DNA from: Allocatelliglobosispora scoriae
GTDB taxonomy: Bacteria; Actinomycetota; Actinomycetes; Mycobacteriales; Micromonosporaceae
Assembly (NCBI RefSeq): GCF_014204945.1
Contig: NZ_JACHMN010000003.1
Location: forward strand, 2,170,001 to 2,234,000
Reading direction: 5' to 3'
DNA length: 64,000 nt
This document shows positions 50,925 through 60,330 of this stretch, one piece after another. Within the stretch, counting starts at the first letter, position 1. Every line of letters starts with the position of its first letter. Both the position numbers and the translations under genes were made by a program. The notes beneath the pieces are model-generated. The model had not been told where the DNA came from. It ran no database searches and worked only from the letters and a program-made list of their open reading frames with translations.

Positions 50925-51884
50925 GTGCCCCTGGACGCGTTCCTGACCAGCCGGTTCGGTCCGGCCGCCGCGCTGGCGCACACCCGCGCCGCCGAGGCGG
51001 CCGGGCTCGGCGGGGTCTGGCTCGCCGAGCACCACTTCGTCTCCTATGGACAGTGCCCGTCGGCGACGCTGCTCGCCGGGCACCTGCTCGCCGCCACCGC
51101 GCGGATCACCATCGGGACCGCCGCCTGCGTGCTCTCCGCCCGGCACCCGGTCGCCCTCGCCGAGGAGGCGTCGGTGCTGCGGGCGCTCGGCGGGGACCGG
51201 TTCGTGCTCGGGGTGGCGCGGGGCGGGCCGTGGATCGAGGCCGAGCTGCTCGGCGGGGGAGCGGAGCGTTACGAGCGCGGGTTCGCCGAAGCCCTCGACG
51301 TACTGCTGAGCCGGGTCTCGGGTGTCTCGCCGGTCGGTGCGGACGGCGAGTTCTTCCGGTTCCCGCCGCTCGCCGTGGTGCCGAACGTACCGGGGGTGCC
51401 GGTCATGGTCGCCGTCACCTCGGGTGCGTCGGCGGAGCTCGCGGCTCGGCGGGGACTGCCGCTGCTGCTCGGGGTGCAGGCCGGGGACGACGAGGTCGCC
51501 GGGGTGGTGCGCCGGTGGCGGGAGGTCGCCGAAGCCGAAGGGCACGATCCGGACGGCGGCGGGCACGCGCGGGTGCGGGTGGCGTACCCGGCGAAGGATC
51601 GTGCGACCGGGGAGCGCGAGCTGCGCGCGGCATTGCCCGCGTGGCTGGCCGGGATGGGGGAGGCCGTGCGGATCGCGGGCGGCACGGCGCGCGACCCGCG
51701 CGAGCACGTCGAGGCGATGCTGCGGCACCACCCGGTGGGGCGGCCCGCCGAGGTCGCCGAGCGGCTCGCCGAGAGTGCCGCGCGGACCGGCGTGCGGCGG
51801 CAGCTCTGCCTGGTCGAGGCGGTGCCGGACGCCGCCGCCGCGACCGATCTGATCGCCTCGCTCGGCGCGCTGCCCGACCGGTAG
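50925..51884 (+). CDS. Luciferase-like (LLM-class) oxidoreductase
   Basis: The 319-residue TIM-barrel protein resembles FMN/F420-dependent luciferase-like enzymes: EAAGLGGVWLAEHHFVSYGQCPS, GTAACVLSARHPVALAEEASVL and LGVARGGPW. The start is a GTG 7 nt after the ATPase stop, which suggests cotranscription and coupling. The substrate is unknown. YibE/F follows with its own promoter. Confidence 0.87.
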   Translation: MPLDAFLTSRFGPAAALAHTRAAEAAGLGGVWLAEHHFVSYGQCPSATLLAGHLLAATARITIGTAACVLSARHPVALAEEASVLRALGGDRFVLGVARGGPWIEAELLGGGAERYERGFAEALDVLLSRVSGVSPVGADGEFFRFPPLAVVPNVPGVPVMVAVTSGASAELAARRGLPLLLGVQAGDDEVAGVVRRWREVAEAEGHDPDGGGHARVRVAYPAKDRATGERELRAALPAWLAGMGEAVRIAGGTARDPREHVEAMLRHHPVGRPAEVAERLAESAARTGVRRQLCLVEAVPDAAAATDLIASLGALPDR

Positions 51885-51887
51885 GGT
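51882..51887 (+). promoter_or_regulatory. -10 element TAGGGT of the YibE/F gene (leaderless)
   Basis: TAGGGT overlaps the oxidoreductase stop codon (TAG) and ends 6 nt before the ATG at 51894. Confidence 0.6.
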
Positions 51888-51893
51888 CTGCTG

Positions 51894-53210
51894 ATGGGCG
51901 CCGGTCACAGCCACACACACGCACCGATCGAACCGTCGCGGCGCGGCCTGCGCGTGACCCTGGCCGTGCTCATCCCGGCGGTGCTGCTGACGATCGCCGC
52001 CCTCGCCTGGCTCTGGCCGCCGCCGGTGCAGCGCGAGGCACCGACCGACGGATACCAGCAGGTCAACGGGGTCGTCCTCGCCATCGTGGAGCAGGCGTGC
52101 CCGCAGGTCCCCGAGGAGGAGCCCGGCATCGAGCTCGGACCCTGCGGCACCGTCTCGGTGCGGCTCGGCGACGGACCCGACGCCGGGACCACGATCGACG
52201 TCGACCTGCCCGCCGGGCCGGGTGCGCCGATCGTGCACGCGGGCGACGACGTGGTCCTGCAGTATCTCCCCGACGCGACCTTCGGCGACCCCTACCAGAT
52301 CGCCGACCATCAGCGGTCGACGCCGCTGTGGGTGCTCGGGATCGCGTTCGCGCTGGCCGTGGTCGCGTTCGGCAGGCTGCGCGGGCTCACCGCGCTCGCC
52401 GGGCTCGGCATCACCTTCGGCATCCTGCTCTGGTTCATCGTCCCGGCCATCCTCGCCGGGAAGCCGCCGCTGCTCGTCGCGATCGTCGGCGCGGCGGCGA
52501 TCATGCTGACGGTCCTCTACCTCACCCACGGGCTCTCGGCGACCACCTCGGTGGCGGTCGCGGGGACGCTGATCGCGCTCGCGCTCACCGGAGTGCTCTC
52601 CGCCGTCGCGGTGAGCGCGGTGCACCTCACCGGTGTCGCCGACGACAGCTCGATGTATCTGCAGCTCAGCTCCAACGTCAACATGCAGGGGCTGCTGCTC
52701 GCGGGGATCCTGATCGGGGCGCTCGGCGTCCTCGACGACATCACCGTCACCCAGTCGATGACGGTGACCGAGCTCGCGCGGGCGAACCCGGACTACGGGT
52801 TCCGCGATCTCTACGGCGCCGCGGCCCGGGTGGGGCGCGCCCACATCGCGTCGGTGATCAACACCATCATCCTCGCGTACGCCGGTGCGTCGCTCCCGGT
52901 GATGCTGCTGATCGCGGACAGCGACACGCCGGGCGGGGAGGTGCTGACGAACCCGATGATCGCGACGGAGCTGGTGCGGGCGATCGTCGGGACACTCGGT
53001 CTCATCGCGGCGGTGCCGGTGACGACGGCGCTGGCGGCGCTCGTGTCGGTGCGGTCGCGGTCGTCCTCGCCCGACTCCTCGCACGATGCGGGGCGGGGCG
53101 GCTCGCACCGGCCGGCCGTGCCGGAGCAGCAGGGCTGGGAGCCGGTGACCGCCGACGGCGCGACGTGGCACCGCCCGGACGCCCCCACCCACTGGGCTCC
53201 CCACGACTAA
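51894..53210 (+). CDS. YibE/F family membrane protein
   Basis: The 438-residue protein has one N-terminal helix (residues 22-45), an extracytoplasmic domain of about 100 residues, then seven or so helices with the family motifs ITFGILLWFIVPAILAGKP, LTHGLSATTSVAVAGTL, GALGVLDDITVTQSM and IASVINTIILAYAGASLPV. The N-terminus is His-rich (GHSHTHAP). YibE/F proteins have no established role. The C-terminal 60 residues are polar and cytoplasmic. A family A palindrome follows. Confidence 0.9.
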   Translation: MGAGHSHTHAPIEPSRRGLRVTLAVLIPAVLLTIAALAWLWPPPVQREAPTDGYQQVNGVVLAIVEQACPQVPEEEPGIELGPCGTVSVRLGDGPDAGTTIDVDLPAGPGAPIVHAGDDVVLQYLPDATFGDPYQIADHQRSTPLWVLGIAFALAVVAFGRLRGLTALAGLGITFGILLWFIVPAILAGKPPLLVAIVGAAAIMLTVLYLTHGLSATTSVAVAGTLIALALTGVLSAVAVSAVHLTGVADDSSMYLQLSSNVNMQGLLLAGILIGALGVLDDITVTQSMTVTELARANPDYGFRDLYGAAARVGRAHIASVINTIILAYAGASLPVMLLIADSDTPGGEVLTNPMIATELVRAIVGTLGLIAAVPVTTALAALVSVRSRSSSPDSSHDAGRGGSHRPAVPEQQGWEPVTADGATWHRPDAPTHWAPHD

Positions 53211-53224
53211 GGGCTCGCCCGCAA

Positions 53225-53297
53225 GATCGTGCTGTTTCCCGGAAACAAGCCCTACCTGCCCACTCCGAGGGGACTCCTTCCGGGAAACTGCACGATC
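53225..53297. repeat. Family A 73-bp palindromic repeat, copy 5
   Basis: The 73-bp core starts GATCGTGCTGTTTCCCGGAA and ends with GCACGATC. In this copy the inverted symmetry extends outward to GCAAGATC/GATCTTGC (53221-53301). It begins 14 nt after the YibE/F stop and can serve as its terminator. Confidence 0.88.
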
Positions 53298-53325
53298 TTG
53301 CCCGATTCCGGCACACCTCTACTTA

Positions 53326-53355
53326 TTGACATCGGCATATCTTCGCGTGTATCTA
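53326..53355 (+). promoter_or_regulatory. Consensus promoter upstream of the GH2 gene
   Basis: TTGACA (53326-53331), an 18-nt spacer and TATCTA (53350-53355) form the best -35/-10 pair in the window, in an AT-rich stretch. It would give a leader of about 120 nt with AAGGAGA before the ATG at 53480. Confidence 0.65.
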
Positions 53356-53479
53356 TTAACGGCGGCAAATAACGTTATAGAGCATCGCGCCGGACCTCGC
53401 GGCCCGCCCTGGCCGCCCCACCCGGCACGCCGATCCCCGCTCTTTCGCAGCCCGTCCCGCCCCTGCCAAGGAGATCCCC

Positions 53480-56146
53480 ATGCGACAAGATCGCCATCGA
53501 CGGCGCCTCGTGCGCTCGACCCTCGTCGGTGCCCTCACCCTGCTCCTCGCCGCCACCGGCGTGACCGTCGGGGCACCGCCCGCCACCGCCGCCCCGGCTC
53601 AGCCGTCCCCGCTGACCACGCCGTGGACCGCGCAGGCGCTCAACGGCACGCCCCTGCCGGAGTACCCCCGCCCGCAGATGACCCGGCCGGACTGGCAGAA
53701 CCTCAACGGCGAGTGGCAGCTCCGCCAGTCGACGACCAACGACAACCCGGTCTTCGGTCAGACGCTGCCGGAGCGGGTCAACGTGCCGTTCCCGGTGGAG
53801 TCGGCGCTGTCGGGGATCAAGCGCCCCGCCAACGACAACCGCTACTACCTGTTCTACCGGCGTACGTTCACGGTGCCGGCCGCCTGGAGCGGACGTCGGG
53901 TGCAGCTGCACTTCGGCGCCGTGGACTGGCAGGCGACGGTCTGGGTCAACGGCGTGCAGGTCGGGGGCCACACCGGCGGCTACGACCGCTTCGAGTTCGA
54001 CATCACCCCGCAGCTCAACGGCGGCACCAACGAGCTGATCGTGCGGGCCTTCGACCCGTCCGACTCCGGCGTCAACGGCGCCAATCCGGCCCGGGGCAAG
54101 CAGGTCCGCAACCCCGGCGGCATCATGTACACGCCGTCGTCGGGCATCTGGCAGACGGTCTGGATGGAGCCGACGCCGACCTCGTCGATCTACAGCGTCG
54201 ACTTCTACCCCAACCTCAGCAACAACACCCTGCGGGTCCGGGTCTTCACCCGCGGCGACGTCACCGGCCACTCGGTGCTCGCGGAGGCGTTGAACGGCAC
54301 CACCGTCGTGGGTACGGCGACCGGCGCCTTCACCGACTTCAGCGTGCCGGTGCCGAGCGCGCGGCGGTGGACGCCGGACGACCCGTTCCTCTACAACCTG
54401 CGGATCTCGCTGCGCAACGCGGCCAACACCACGGTCGACCAGACGATGCACTACTTCGGGATGCGCGAGGTCGGCAAGGCCATCGTCAACGGCCGGTTGA
54501 TGCCGACGCTCAACGGGCAGTTCCTGATGCACAACGGCGTACTCGACCAGGGGTTCTGGCCCGACGGCCTCTACACCGCGCCGACCGACGCCGCGCTCGC
54601 CAGCGACCTGCAGAAGATCAAGGACCTCGGCTTCAACATGGTCCGCAAGCACATCAAGGTGGAGCCGCAGCGCTGGTTCTACCACGCGGACCGGCTCGGA
54701 CTGCTGGTCTGGCAGGACATGCCGGCGATGCACGGGGTGCCCGGCACCGCCGCGGACCACGCGCAGTTCGAGACCGAGCTGCGCGAGATCGTCGACGAGC
54801 ACCGGTCGGCGCCGTCGGTCGTCGTCTACGTCCCCTTCAACGAGGGCTGGGGCGAGTGGAACCTCGCCGACACCACCCGGATAGCCAACAACGTCAAGGC
54901 CCAGGACCCGACCCGGCTGGTCAACCCGCACAGCGGCTACAACTGCTGCAACTCCAAGGGCGACCCGAACGCCGGGGACATCCAGGACTGGCACGCCTAC
55001 GTCGGCCCCGACTCACCGACCCCGACCGGCACCCGCGTGGCGATGCTGGGGGAGTACGGCGGGCTGGGCCTGCGCACCCCCGGGCACGAGTACAGCCCGA
55101 ACGGCAACTTCTTCGTCTACGAGCTGCACACCTCGATGCAGTCGATCACCGACCGGTTCGTCGGGTTGATCACCTCCTCGACGAACCTGATGTACACCCG
55201 GGGCCTCAGCGCGCTGGTCTACACCGAGCCGTTCGACGTGGAGGGCGAGGTCAACGGGTTCTGGACCTATGACCGGCAGGTGCTGAAGTACGACGGTGCC
55301 CGGGTCCGGGCGGCGAACCAGCAGATCATCGCGGCGTCCAAGGCGCTCAACACCGGACCGCCGCCGGTGACCGGCCAGCCGATCAACGGCCCCGGCGGCA
55401 AGTGCGTCGACGTGGCCGGCGACGACGTGGGCGTCAACGGTACGGCCGTGCAGCTCTGGGACTGCCAGGGCTTCGCCGTCGACCAGCGCTGGACGTGGAA
55501 CGGCACCGCCCTGACCACGCTGGGCCGCTGCCTCGACGTCTCCAACAACGGCACCGCCAACGGGTCCCTGCTGCACCTGTGGGACTGCAACGGCGGCGGC
55601 GCGCAGCAGTGGGTGCCGCAGGCCAACGGCACGCTGCGCAATCCGCAGTCCGGCCGCTGCCTCGACTCGCCCAACGGCGCCACCGGCAACGGCACCCGGC
55701 TGCAGATCTGGGACTGCAACGGCTCCGCCGCGCAGCTCTTCCGGGTCGGCGGCGGCGCGACCGCTGCCACGCCGATCATCGGCCCCGGCGGCAAGTGCGT
55801 CGATGTCGCCGCCGACGACACCGGTGGCAACGGCGCGGCCGTGCAGCTCTGGGACTGCCAGACCACCTCGCAGGACCAGCGCTGGACCTGGAACGGTTCG
55901 ACGCTGCGGTCGCTGGCCCGGTGCCTCGACATCACCAACAACGGCACCGCCAACGGCGCCGTGCTGCAACTGTGGGACTGCAACGGCAGCGGAGCGCAGC
56001 AGTGGCTGCCGCAGCCGAACGGCTCGCTGCGCAACCCGCAGTCCGGCCGCTGCGTCGACTCGCCCAGCGGCGGCACCGCCAACGGCACCCGGCTGCAGAT
56101 CTGGGACTGCAACGGCTCCGCCGCGCAGACCTTCCTGAAGCAGTAG
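53480..56146 (+). CDS. Secreted family 2 glycoside hydrolase with two ricin-type lectin domains
   Basis: The 888-residue protein has a signal peptide (about 1-38), the GH2 sugar-binding and immunoglobulin-like domains (about 50-340) and a TIM barrel (about 345-615). The acid/base is Glu455 in FNEGWGEWN and the nucleophile candidate is Glu525 in LGEYGG. Two ricin B-type lectin domains follow (about 636-757 and 766-888), nearly repeating one another with QxW motifs (QLWDCQ, QQW). GH2 enzymes act on beta-galactosides, mannosides or glucuronides; the exact sugar is not clear. A terminator follows. Confidence 0.92.
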   Translation: MRQDRHRRRLVRSTLVGALTLLLAATGVTVGAPPATAAPAQPSPLTTPWTAQALNGTPLPEYPRPQMTRPDWQNLNGEWQLRQSTTNDNPVFGQTLPERVNVPFPVESALSGIKRPANDNRYYLFYRRTFTVPAAWSGRRVQLHFGAVDWQATVWVNGVQVGGHTGGYDRFEFDITPQLNGGTNELIVRAFDPSDSGVNGANPARGKQVRNPGGIMYTPSSGIWQTVWMEPTPTSSIYSVDFYPNLSNNTLRVRVFTRGDVTGHSVLAEALNGTTVVGTATGAFTDFSVPVPSARRWTPDDPFLYNLRISLRNAANTTVDQTMHYFGMREVGKAIVNGRLMPTLNGQFLMHNGVLDQGFWPDGLYTAPTDAALASDLQKIKDLGFNMVRKHIKVEPQRWFYHADRLGLLVWQDMPAMHGVPGTAADHAQFETELREIVDEHRSAPSVVVYVPFNEGWGEWNLADTTRIANNVKAQDPTRLVNPHSGYNCCNSKGDPNAGDIQDWHAYVGPDSPTPTGTRVAMLGEYGGLGLRTPGHEYSPNGNFFVYELHTSMQSITDRFVGLITSSTNLMYTRGLSALVYTEPFDVEGEVNGFWTYDRQVLKYDGARVRAANQQIIAASKALNTGPPPVTGQPINGPGGKCVDVAGDDVGVNGTAVQLWDCQGFAVDQRWTWNGTALTTLGRCLDVSNNGTANGSLLHLWDCNGGGAQQWVPQANGTLRNPQSGRCLDSPNGATGNGTRLQIWDCNGSAAQLFRVGGGATAATPIIGPGGKCVDVAADDTGGNGAAVQLWDCQTTSQDQRWTWNGSTLRSLARCLDITNNGTANGAVLQLWDCNGSGAQQWLPQPNGSLRNPQSGRCVDSPSGGTANGTRLQIWDCNGSAAQTFLKQ

Positions 56147-56155
56147 CTCCGAACG

Positions 56156-56191
56156 GGGCGGGTGCGGCAGTCACCCCTGCCGCACCCGCCC
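56156..56191 (+). terminator. Terminator after the GH2 gene
   Basis: A perfect 15-bp stem (56156-56170 with 56177-56191) and a 6-nt loop begin 10 nt after the stop codon. Confidence 0.85.
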
Positions 56192-56292
56192 GCCATCCGG
56201 TGCAGATTTGCGGGTTGTTCGCGATGATCCGGCTCGATATCACAGGGGGACGACCGGGCGAGCCGTCCGGTCCCCGGCGAGAGGATCACCCC

Positions 56293-57924
56293 ATGCCATC
56301 GCGTACCCCCCTGATGGATCGCGTGCGACGCGGCAGATGGCGCCCCGCGCTGCGTCGGCTCGCCGTCGTCGCGCTGCTCGTGCCCCTCGCCGTCGCGGTC
56401 GGTCCGGCACCGGCCGAGGCCGCGGCGCCGGTTCAGAAGGGCATCCAGTTCGGTCAGGCGCTCAACGTGGAGAACTGCAGCCGCAACCCGGCGACGATCC
56501 GGTTCCTCGCCGACCCGGGTGTGCTCGCGAAGACGTCCTGGGTCCGGATCGACCTGCGCGGGGCAGGCGGCGACTACAGCGACCACGCCAAGCCCTACTG
56601 CGCCACGCTCGCCACCGCATACCAGCAGCTGTTCGCCGCGATCCGGGCGGCGGCGCCGCAGATCCAGATCATCGGCCTGCTCAGCCACGACTTCGTGTGG
56701 GGCGGGACGGTCGGGGTCTCGCCCCAGCGCTACGGCGACCAGATCTACGCGGCCGCGTGCGACGCGAGGTATCTCGAGGTGGACGTCTGGGAGGTCTGGA
56801 ACGAGCCCAACATGCCGCCCGGCGTCGAGGCGGGCATCACCGCCCAGGCCTACGGCGACCTGCTGGAAGCGGCGTCCTTCGCCGTGGACTCCTGCAACCG
56901 GCCGGGCAACATCGACAAGGTCATCTCCGGCGGGCTGCTCGCGAGCCCGGACACGATCCACGCGGTCCTCGCCTACCTGCTCGACGTGGACACGCGCATG
57001 GGGGTCAACGGCATCGGGCACTACGCCTCGCTCGCCGAGGCGATCGACGGCCTGGGCATGCATCCCTACCTGAGCCCGGTCGACATGGAGACCTTCCTCC
57101 TCGATCTCTACGACGACCTGCTGGACTTCGATGTCAAGGCGACGTTCTACCTCACCGAGTTCGGCTGGGCCGTCGGCGACGGCGGCATGAACGAGCCGCT
57201 GCAGTGCCAGTGGCTGATCGACGCGTTCAGCAGGATCGCCCAGCACAAGTCCGAGATCCCCGCCGCCACCTTCTTCACCCTGACCGACTTCGGGTTCGCC
57301 GACAAGCGCTTCGGTCTCTACGACGACTACGGCAACGCGCGGCCGGCCCGCAACGGCTACATCACCAACGCCTGCGTGGCGGTGCCTCCGATAGCCCCCG
57401 GGGACCTGCAGGTCTGGGCCACCAGCCCGACGTCGGTCATGGTGTCCTGGGCCGACCGCTCCTTCAATGAGAGCGGCTTCCTCATCCGGTCGGGATCGAC
57501 GGTGCAGTCGGCCGGCGGCGGGATTCTCGCCGTGCCGTTCGTCAACCTCACCCCCGGCACGACCCACTGCTTCACGGTGGAGTCCGTCAACGGCAGCGGC
57601 TCCTCACCGCGCAGCCTTCCGCGCTGCGCGGCGACCCCCGCGGCCGGCACGCCGCCGCAACCGCCGGCCACCCCGGGCAAGCCGGTCGTCACGGCGACCA
57701 GCCCCACGAGCGTCCACATCACCTGGCAGGACAACTCGGGCACCGCGGACCGCTTCTGGATCGACACCACCGTGGAGACGCACTCGGAGCCGGGCAACCA
57801 CCCCTGGCACGACTGGAACGGCCTGACTCCGGGCCTGTGGACGTGCTTCCACATCATCGCCATCAACGCGGCGGGCTACTCGAGCTGGTCCGAATACACC
57901 TGCCTCTACATGCCGACAGCCTGA
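56293..57924 (+). CDS. Secreted clan-A-like glycoside hydrolase with two fibronectin III domains
   Basis: The 543-residue protein has a signal peptide (about 1-44, ending AEAAAP) and a TIM-barrel domain (about 45-355) with acid/base Glu171 in VWEVWNEPN and nucleophile Glu289 in LTEFGW. This pattern is that of clan GH-A (families 5, 39 and relatives). Two fibronectin type III domains follow (about 366-450 and 462-543). Substrate is likely a plant or microbial polysaccharide but is not determined. Its transcript probably starts in the 100 nt after the GH2 terminator. Confidence 0.85.
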   Translation: MPSRTPLMDRVRRGRWRPALRRLAVVALLVPLAVAVGPAPAEAAAPVQKGIQFGQALNVENCSRNPATIRFLADPGVLAKTSWVRIDLRGAGGDYSDHAKPYCATLATAYQQLFAAIRAAAPQIQIIGLLSHDFVWGGTVGVSPQRYGDQIYAAACDARYLEVDVWEVWNEPNMPPGVEAGITAQAYGDLLEAASFAVDSCNRPGNIDKVISGGLLASPDTIHAVLAYLLDVDTRMGVNGIGHYASLAEAIDGLGMHPYLSPVDMETFLLDLYDDLLDFDVKATFYLTEFGWAVGDGGMNEPLQCQWLIDAFSRIAQHKSEIPAATFFTLTDFGFADKRFGLYDDYGNARPARNGYITNACVAVPPIAPGDLQVWATSPTSVMVSWADRSFNESGFLIRSGSTVQSAGGGILAVPFVNLTPGTTHCFTVESVNGSGSSPRSLPRCAATPAAGTPPQPPATPGKPVVTATSPTSVHITWQDNSGTADRFWIDTTVETHSEPGNHPWHDWNGLTPGLWTCFHIIAINAAGYSSWSEYTCLYMPTA

Positions 57925-57944
57925 GGGCTGGCGAGCCGACGGCA

Positions 57945-57975
57945 GCCGCGCCGGGTCACCCGATCCCGGCGCGGC
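57945..57975 (+). terminator. Terminator after the clan-A hydrolase gene
   Basis: An 11-bp perfect stem (57945-57955 with 57965-57975) and a 9-nt loop lie 20 nt past the stop codon. A further small palindrome (AGATGAC/GTCATCT) lies near 58063-58083 at the 3' end of the opposing gene. Confidence 0.75.
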
Positions 57976-58081
57976 AGCCATCGGTGGCCCTGGAGGAGGC
58001 CGCGGTGGTCCGCTGCCTTCGAGGCTATGAGGCGGCGCGCCCCGCATCAATGACGGGGAGATCAGATGACAAAGGTGTCAT

Positions 58082-58471
58082 CTACGGGTGCGGGTCCGGC
58101 AGCGCCGCGCGTACCCGGAGCTCGATGGCGTGCAGGCCCACGACGGCCCGCAGGTGGGCCGCGACCTCGGGATCGGCGGCGGCCGGTCCGGGCCCGGTCG
58201 AGCCGCAGCCCATGCACGTGACCCGGATCGCGTCAGCCGGGCACTCGACCGCCCGGCCGCAGGTCCCGCACGCGCAGCTGCTCTCCTCGGGCAGCACGTC
58301 GCCCTCGGTGATGTCGGCCTCGTGGCCGCACTGGGCGCACTGCCAGGCGACCGGCTGGTCCCAGTCGACGTTCTCGCCGAGGACCCCGATCGTGTAGTCG
58401 AGCCGCTCCGGCGGCCCGACCAGCGAGCAGCGCGGGCAGCAGACATAGAGCTGGGGCCTCACCGCGCGCAC
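58082..58471 (-). CDS. Cysteine-rich Zn-ribbon-like protein
   Basis: The 129-residue protein has 11 Cys in the first 90 residues, in pairs typical of Zn ribbons: CCPRC (11-15), CAQC (45-48), CACGTC (66-71) and CMGC (86-89). Two ribbon domains are likely, then a helical C-terminal tail. The start is a GTG; a second GTG 9 nt further on is possible. No family is recognised and no partner is adjacent. The role is unknown. Confidence 0.65.
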   Translation of the reverse strand: MRAVRPQLYVCCPRCSLVGPPERLDYTIGVLGENVDWDQPVAWQCAQCGHEADITEGDVLPEESSCACGTCGRAVECPADAIRVTCMGCGSTGPGPAAADPEVAAHLRAVVGLHAIELRVRAALPDPHP

Positions 58472-58586
58472 CCGTGATCAGCCGGTCCGATGTCCGGCGT
58501 GCGGCGCGAGCGGGTGGCGAATGTAAACACACTCGAAACAATAGAGCGGTGCCGCGGCACATGTCGCCGGTAACCGCACCGTCGAG

Positions 58587-60263
58587 TTAGGAATCGTTAC
58601 GTTCGGTCGCCTGGCGCATGAGATGACTCACGCCGTCACGCGTGCCGACGATCGTCAGCCGATCCCCCTCCCGCAGCCGCCGCTCCGGCGACGGCTTCCA
58701 GAGCGGCCGGGGCTCCCCGAACTCGGCGAGCGCGATCACCCGGAGGTGTCCCGGCTCGTCGGCGTCGGCGATCCGGGCACCGTCCAGGGCCGAACCCGCC
58801 CGGATCCGCACCTCGGCGATGAGCAGCACACGGCGCTCGACGGAGATGGTGCCGATCACCTCGCGGCCCATCAGCGCCTCGGCGAAGGCCGGCGCCGCCA
58901 GGTAGGAGACGCTGCGGGAATAGGGCAGGTCGAAGGTACGCCGGACGTGCCGCGCCAGGTCCCCGTCGAAGACCCGCAGCACCACGTGCAGCCGGGGCTG
59001 GAGGTTGCGGCCGTGCAGCGCGGTCTCCAGATTGGACGCGTCGGCGCTGGTGATCGCCATCAGTGCCCGGCACCGGTCGACCCCGGCCGTCCGCAGCGTC
59101 GTCTCCCGGCTCGGATCGCCGATGACGAGCGGGATCGCGAGCTCCCGGGCCAGCTGCACGCCCCGGTCCTGCTCGTCCCGGGCGATCGCCACCATCTTCA
59201 GGCCCCGGTCGTGCAGCAGGCGCAGGACGCGGGTGCCGACGCCGCCGAGCCCGACGACGACGATGTGGTCGGACTGGGGCTGCCGCAGGCGTACCTGGGC
59301 GACGGCGAGCCGGGCCCGGACGATCCCCTCGACGACGAGCGCCGTGATCAGCGGCAGCAGGGCGAGACCGGCCGCGCCGAGCACGAGCTGCAGCGTCTTC
59401 TGCCAGTGGGTGTATGTCGTCGTCGCCTGCGGCCCGCCGAGCACCACGGTCATCACCTGGTAGAAGGTCCCGGCCGGGCTCAGCCTGAGGCTGATGCCGA
59501 GGGCCGTCCCGGCGGCGGCGATGAGGCCGAGCACGACGGTGACGGCGATCCGGGCCTTGCGGGAGAAGATCGTGGCGACGAAGGTGCCGATCACGCCCGC
59601 CCACGGCTTGCGCCGCCGCCGCGGGGCGCCGGGGACGGGGGCGGCGGCGAGGCCGGGCCGATGGTCGGCGAGGACCAGGTCGCCGCCGGCGGGCAGGACC
59701 TCGGTGCCACCGGCGGCGGTCGTGTCGGCGAGGGTGCAGACGACGTGCTCGGGTGGCACGTCGTCGCGGCGGGCGACGATCAGGGTGCGCTTGGCGACGA
59801 CGACGGGGTTCGCCGCGACCTCGCGCAGCGCCGAGGCGACGAGCGCGGGTGCGGCGATCTCGGCGTCGGAGAGCACCTTGCAGTTGCCGAGCAGCGGCTC
59901 GATGCTGTGCGCGAGGCTGGTGTTGTACATCCGCACGACCAGGCGCAGCCGGGGTGCCGCCTCCCGGGCCTGCAGCGCCAGGTGGATGTTGCCGACGTCG
60001 TCCTGCATCGTCAGGGCGAGCCCGGCGGCGTCGTCGAGCCCGGCCGCGCTCAGCGTCCGGGCGTCGAGCCGGTCGACGACGGCGATCCGCACCCGGGCGA
60101 GCCCGTCGAAGCCCCGCGCCGCCTGCTGCTGCTCGGCCGTCATCAGCACCACCACGTCCGTGGCGTATCGGCCGGTGAGCTGCTCGGTCAGGCGCAGGGC
60201 CAGACCGTCGAAGCCGCAGATCACGAAGTGGGAACCGGTCACGCGCCGATGGTGCGCCGTCAT
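58587..60263 (-). CDS. Twin-RCK (TrkA-N) protein with a two-helix channel-like core
   Basis: The protein of about 558 residues has a first Rossmann RCK/TrkA-N domain (about 10-130), a linker, two membrane helices (about 237-258 and 289-312) with a short re-entrant-like segment between them (FYQVMTVVLGG), then a second TrkA-N domain (about 333-455, VVGLGGVGTRVL) and a TrkA-C-like end. The order RCK-membrane-RCK suggests a ligand-gated ion channel, related to the CASTOR/POLLUX type. The usual TVGYG potassium filter is missing. Start ATG 60263 is uncertain. Confidence 0.75.
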   Translation of the reverse strand: MTAHHRRVTGSHFVICGFDGLALRLTEQLTGRYATDVVVLMTAEQQQAARGFDGLARVRIAVVDRLDARTLSAAGLDDAAGLALTMQDDVGNIHLALQAREAAPRLRLVVRMYNTSLAHSIEPLLGNCKVLSDAEIAAPALVASALREVAANPVVVAKRTLIVARRDDVPPEHVVCTLADTTAAGGTEVLPAGGDLVLADHRPGLAAAPVPGAPRRRRKPWAGVIGTFVATIFSRKARIAVTVVLGLIAAAGTALGISLRLSPAGTFYQVMTVVLGGPQATTTYTHWQKTLQLVLGAAGLALLPLITALVVEGIVRARLAVAQVRLRQPQSDHIVVVGLGGVGTRVLRLLHDRGLKMVAIARDEQDRGVQLARELAIPLVIGDPSRETTLRTAGVDRCRALMAITSADASNLETALHGRNLQPRLHVVLRVFDGDLARHVRRTFDLPYSRSVSYLAAPAFAEALMGREVIGTISVERRVLLIAEVRIRAGSALDGARIADADEPGHLRVIALAEFGEPRPLWKPSPERRLREGDRLTIVGTRDGVSHLMRQATERNDS

Positions 60264-60330
60264 CGGCGGTCGCGAACCCCGAGCGGGTGAAGTCGCGGCA
60301 AACAATCGATGAATAGACGGGTGTCGCGGG

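Noticed and set aside
55402-56292. Open frame extending the clan-A hydrolase upstream through the GH2 lectin domains
   Set aside because: It is a shadow of the lectin repeats and crosses the GH2 terminator. The ATG at 56293 starts a normal signal peptide.
58063-58083. AGATGAC/GTCATCT palindrome as an operator
   Set aside because: It lies at the 3' ends of two convergent genes, so a regulatory role is unlikely; it may add to termination.
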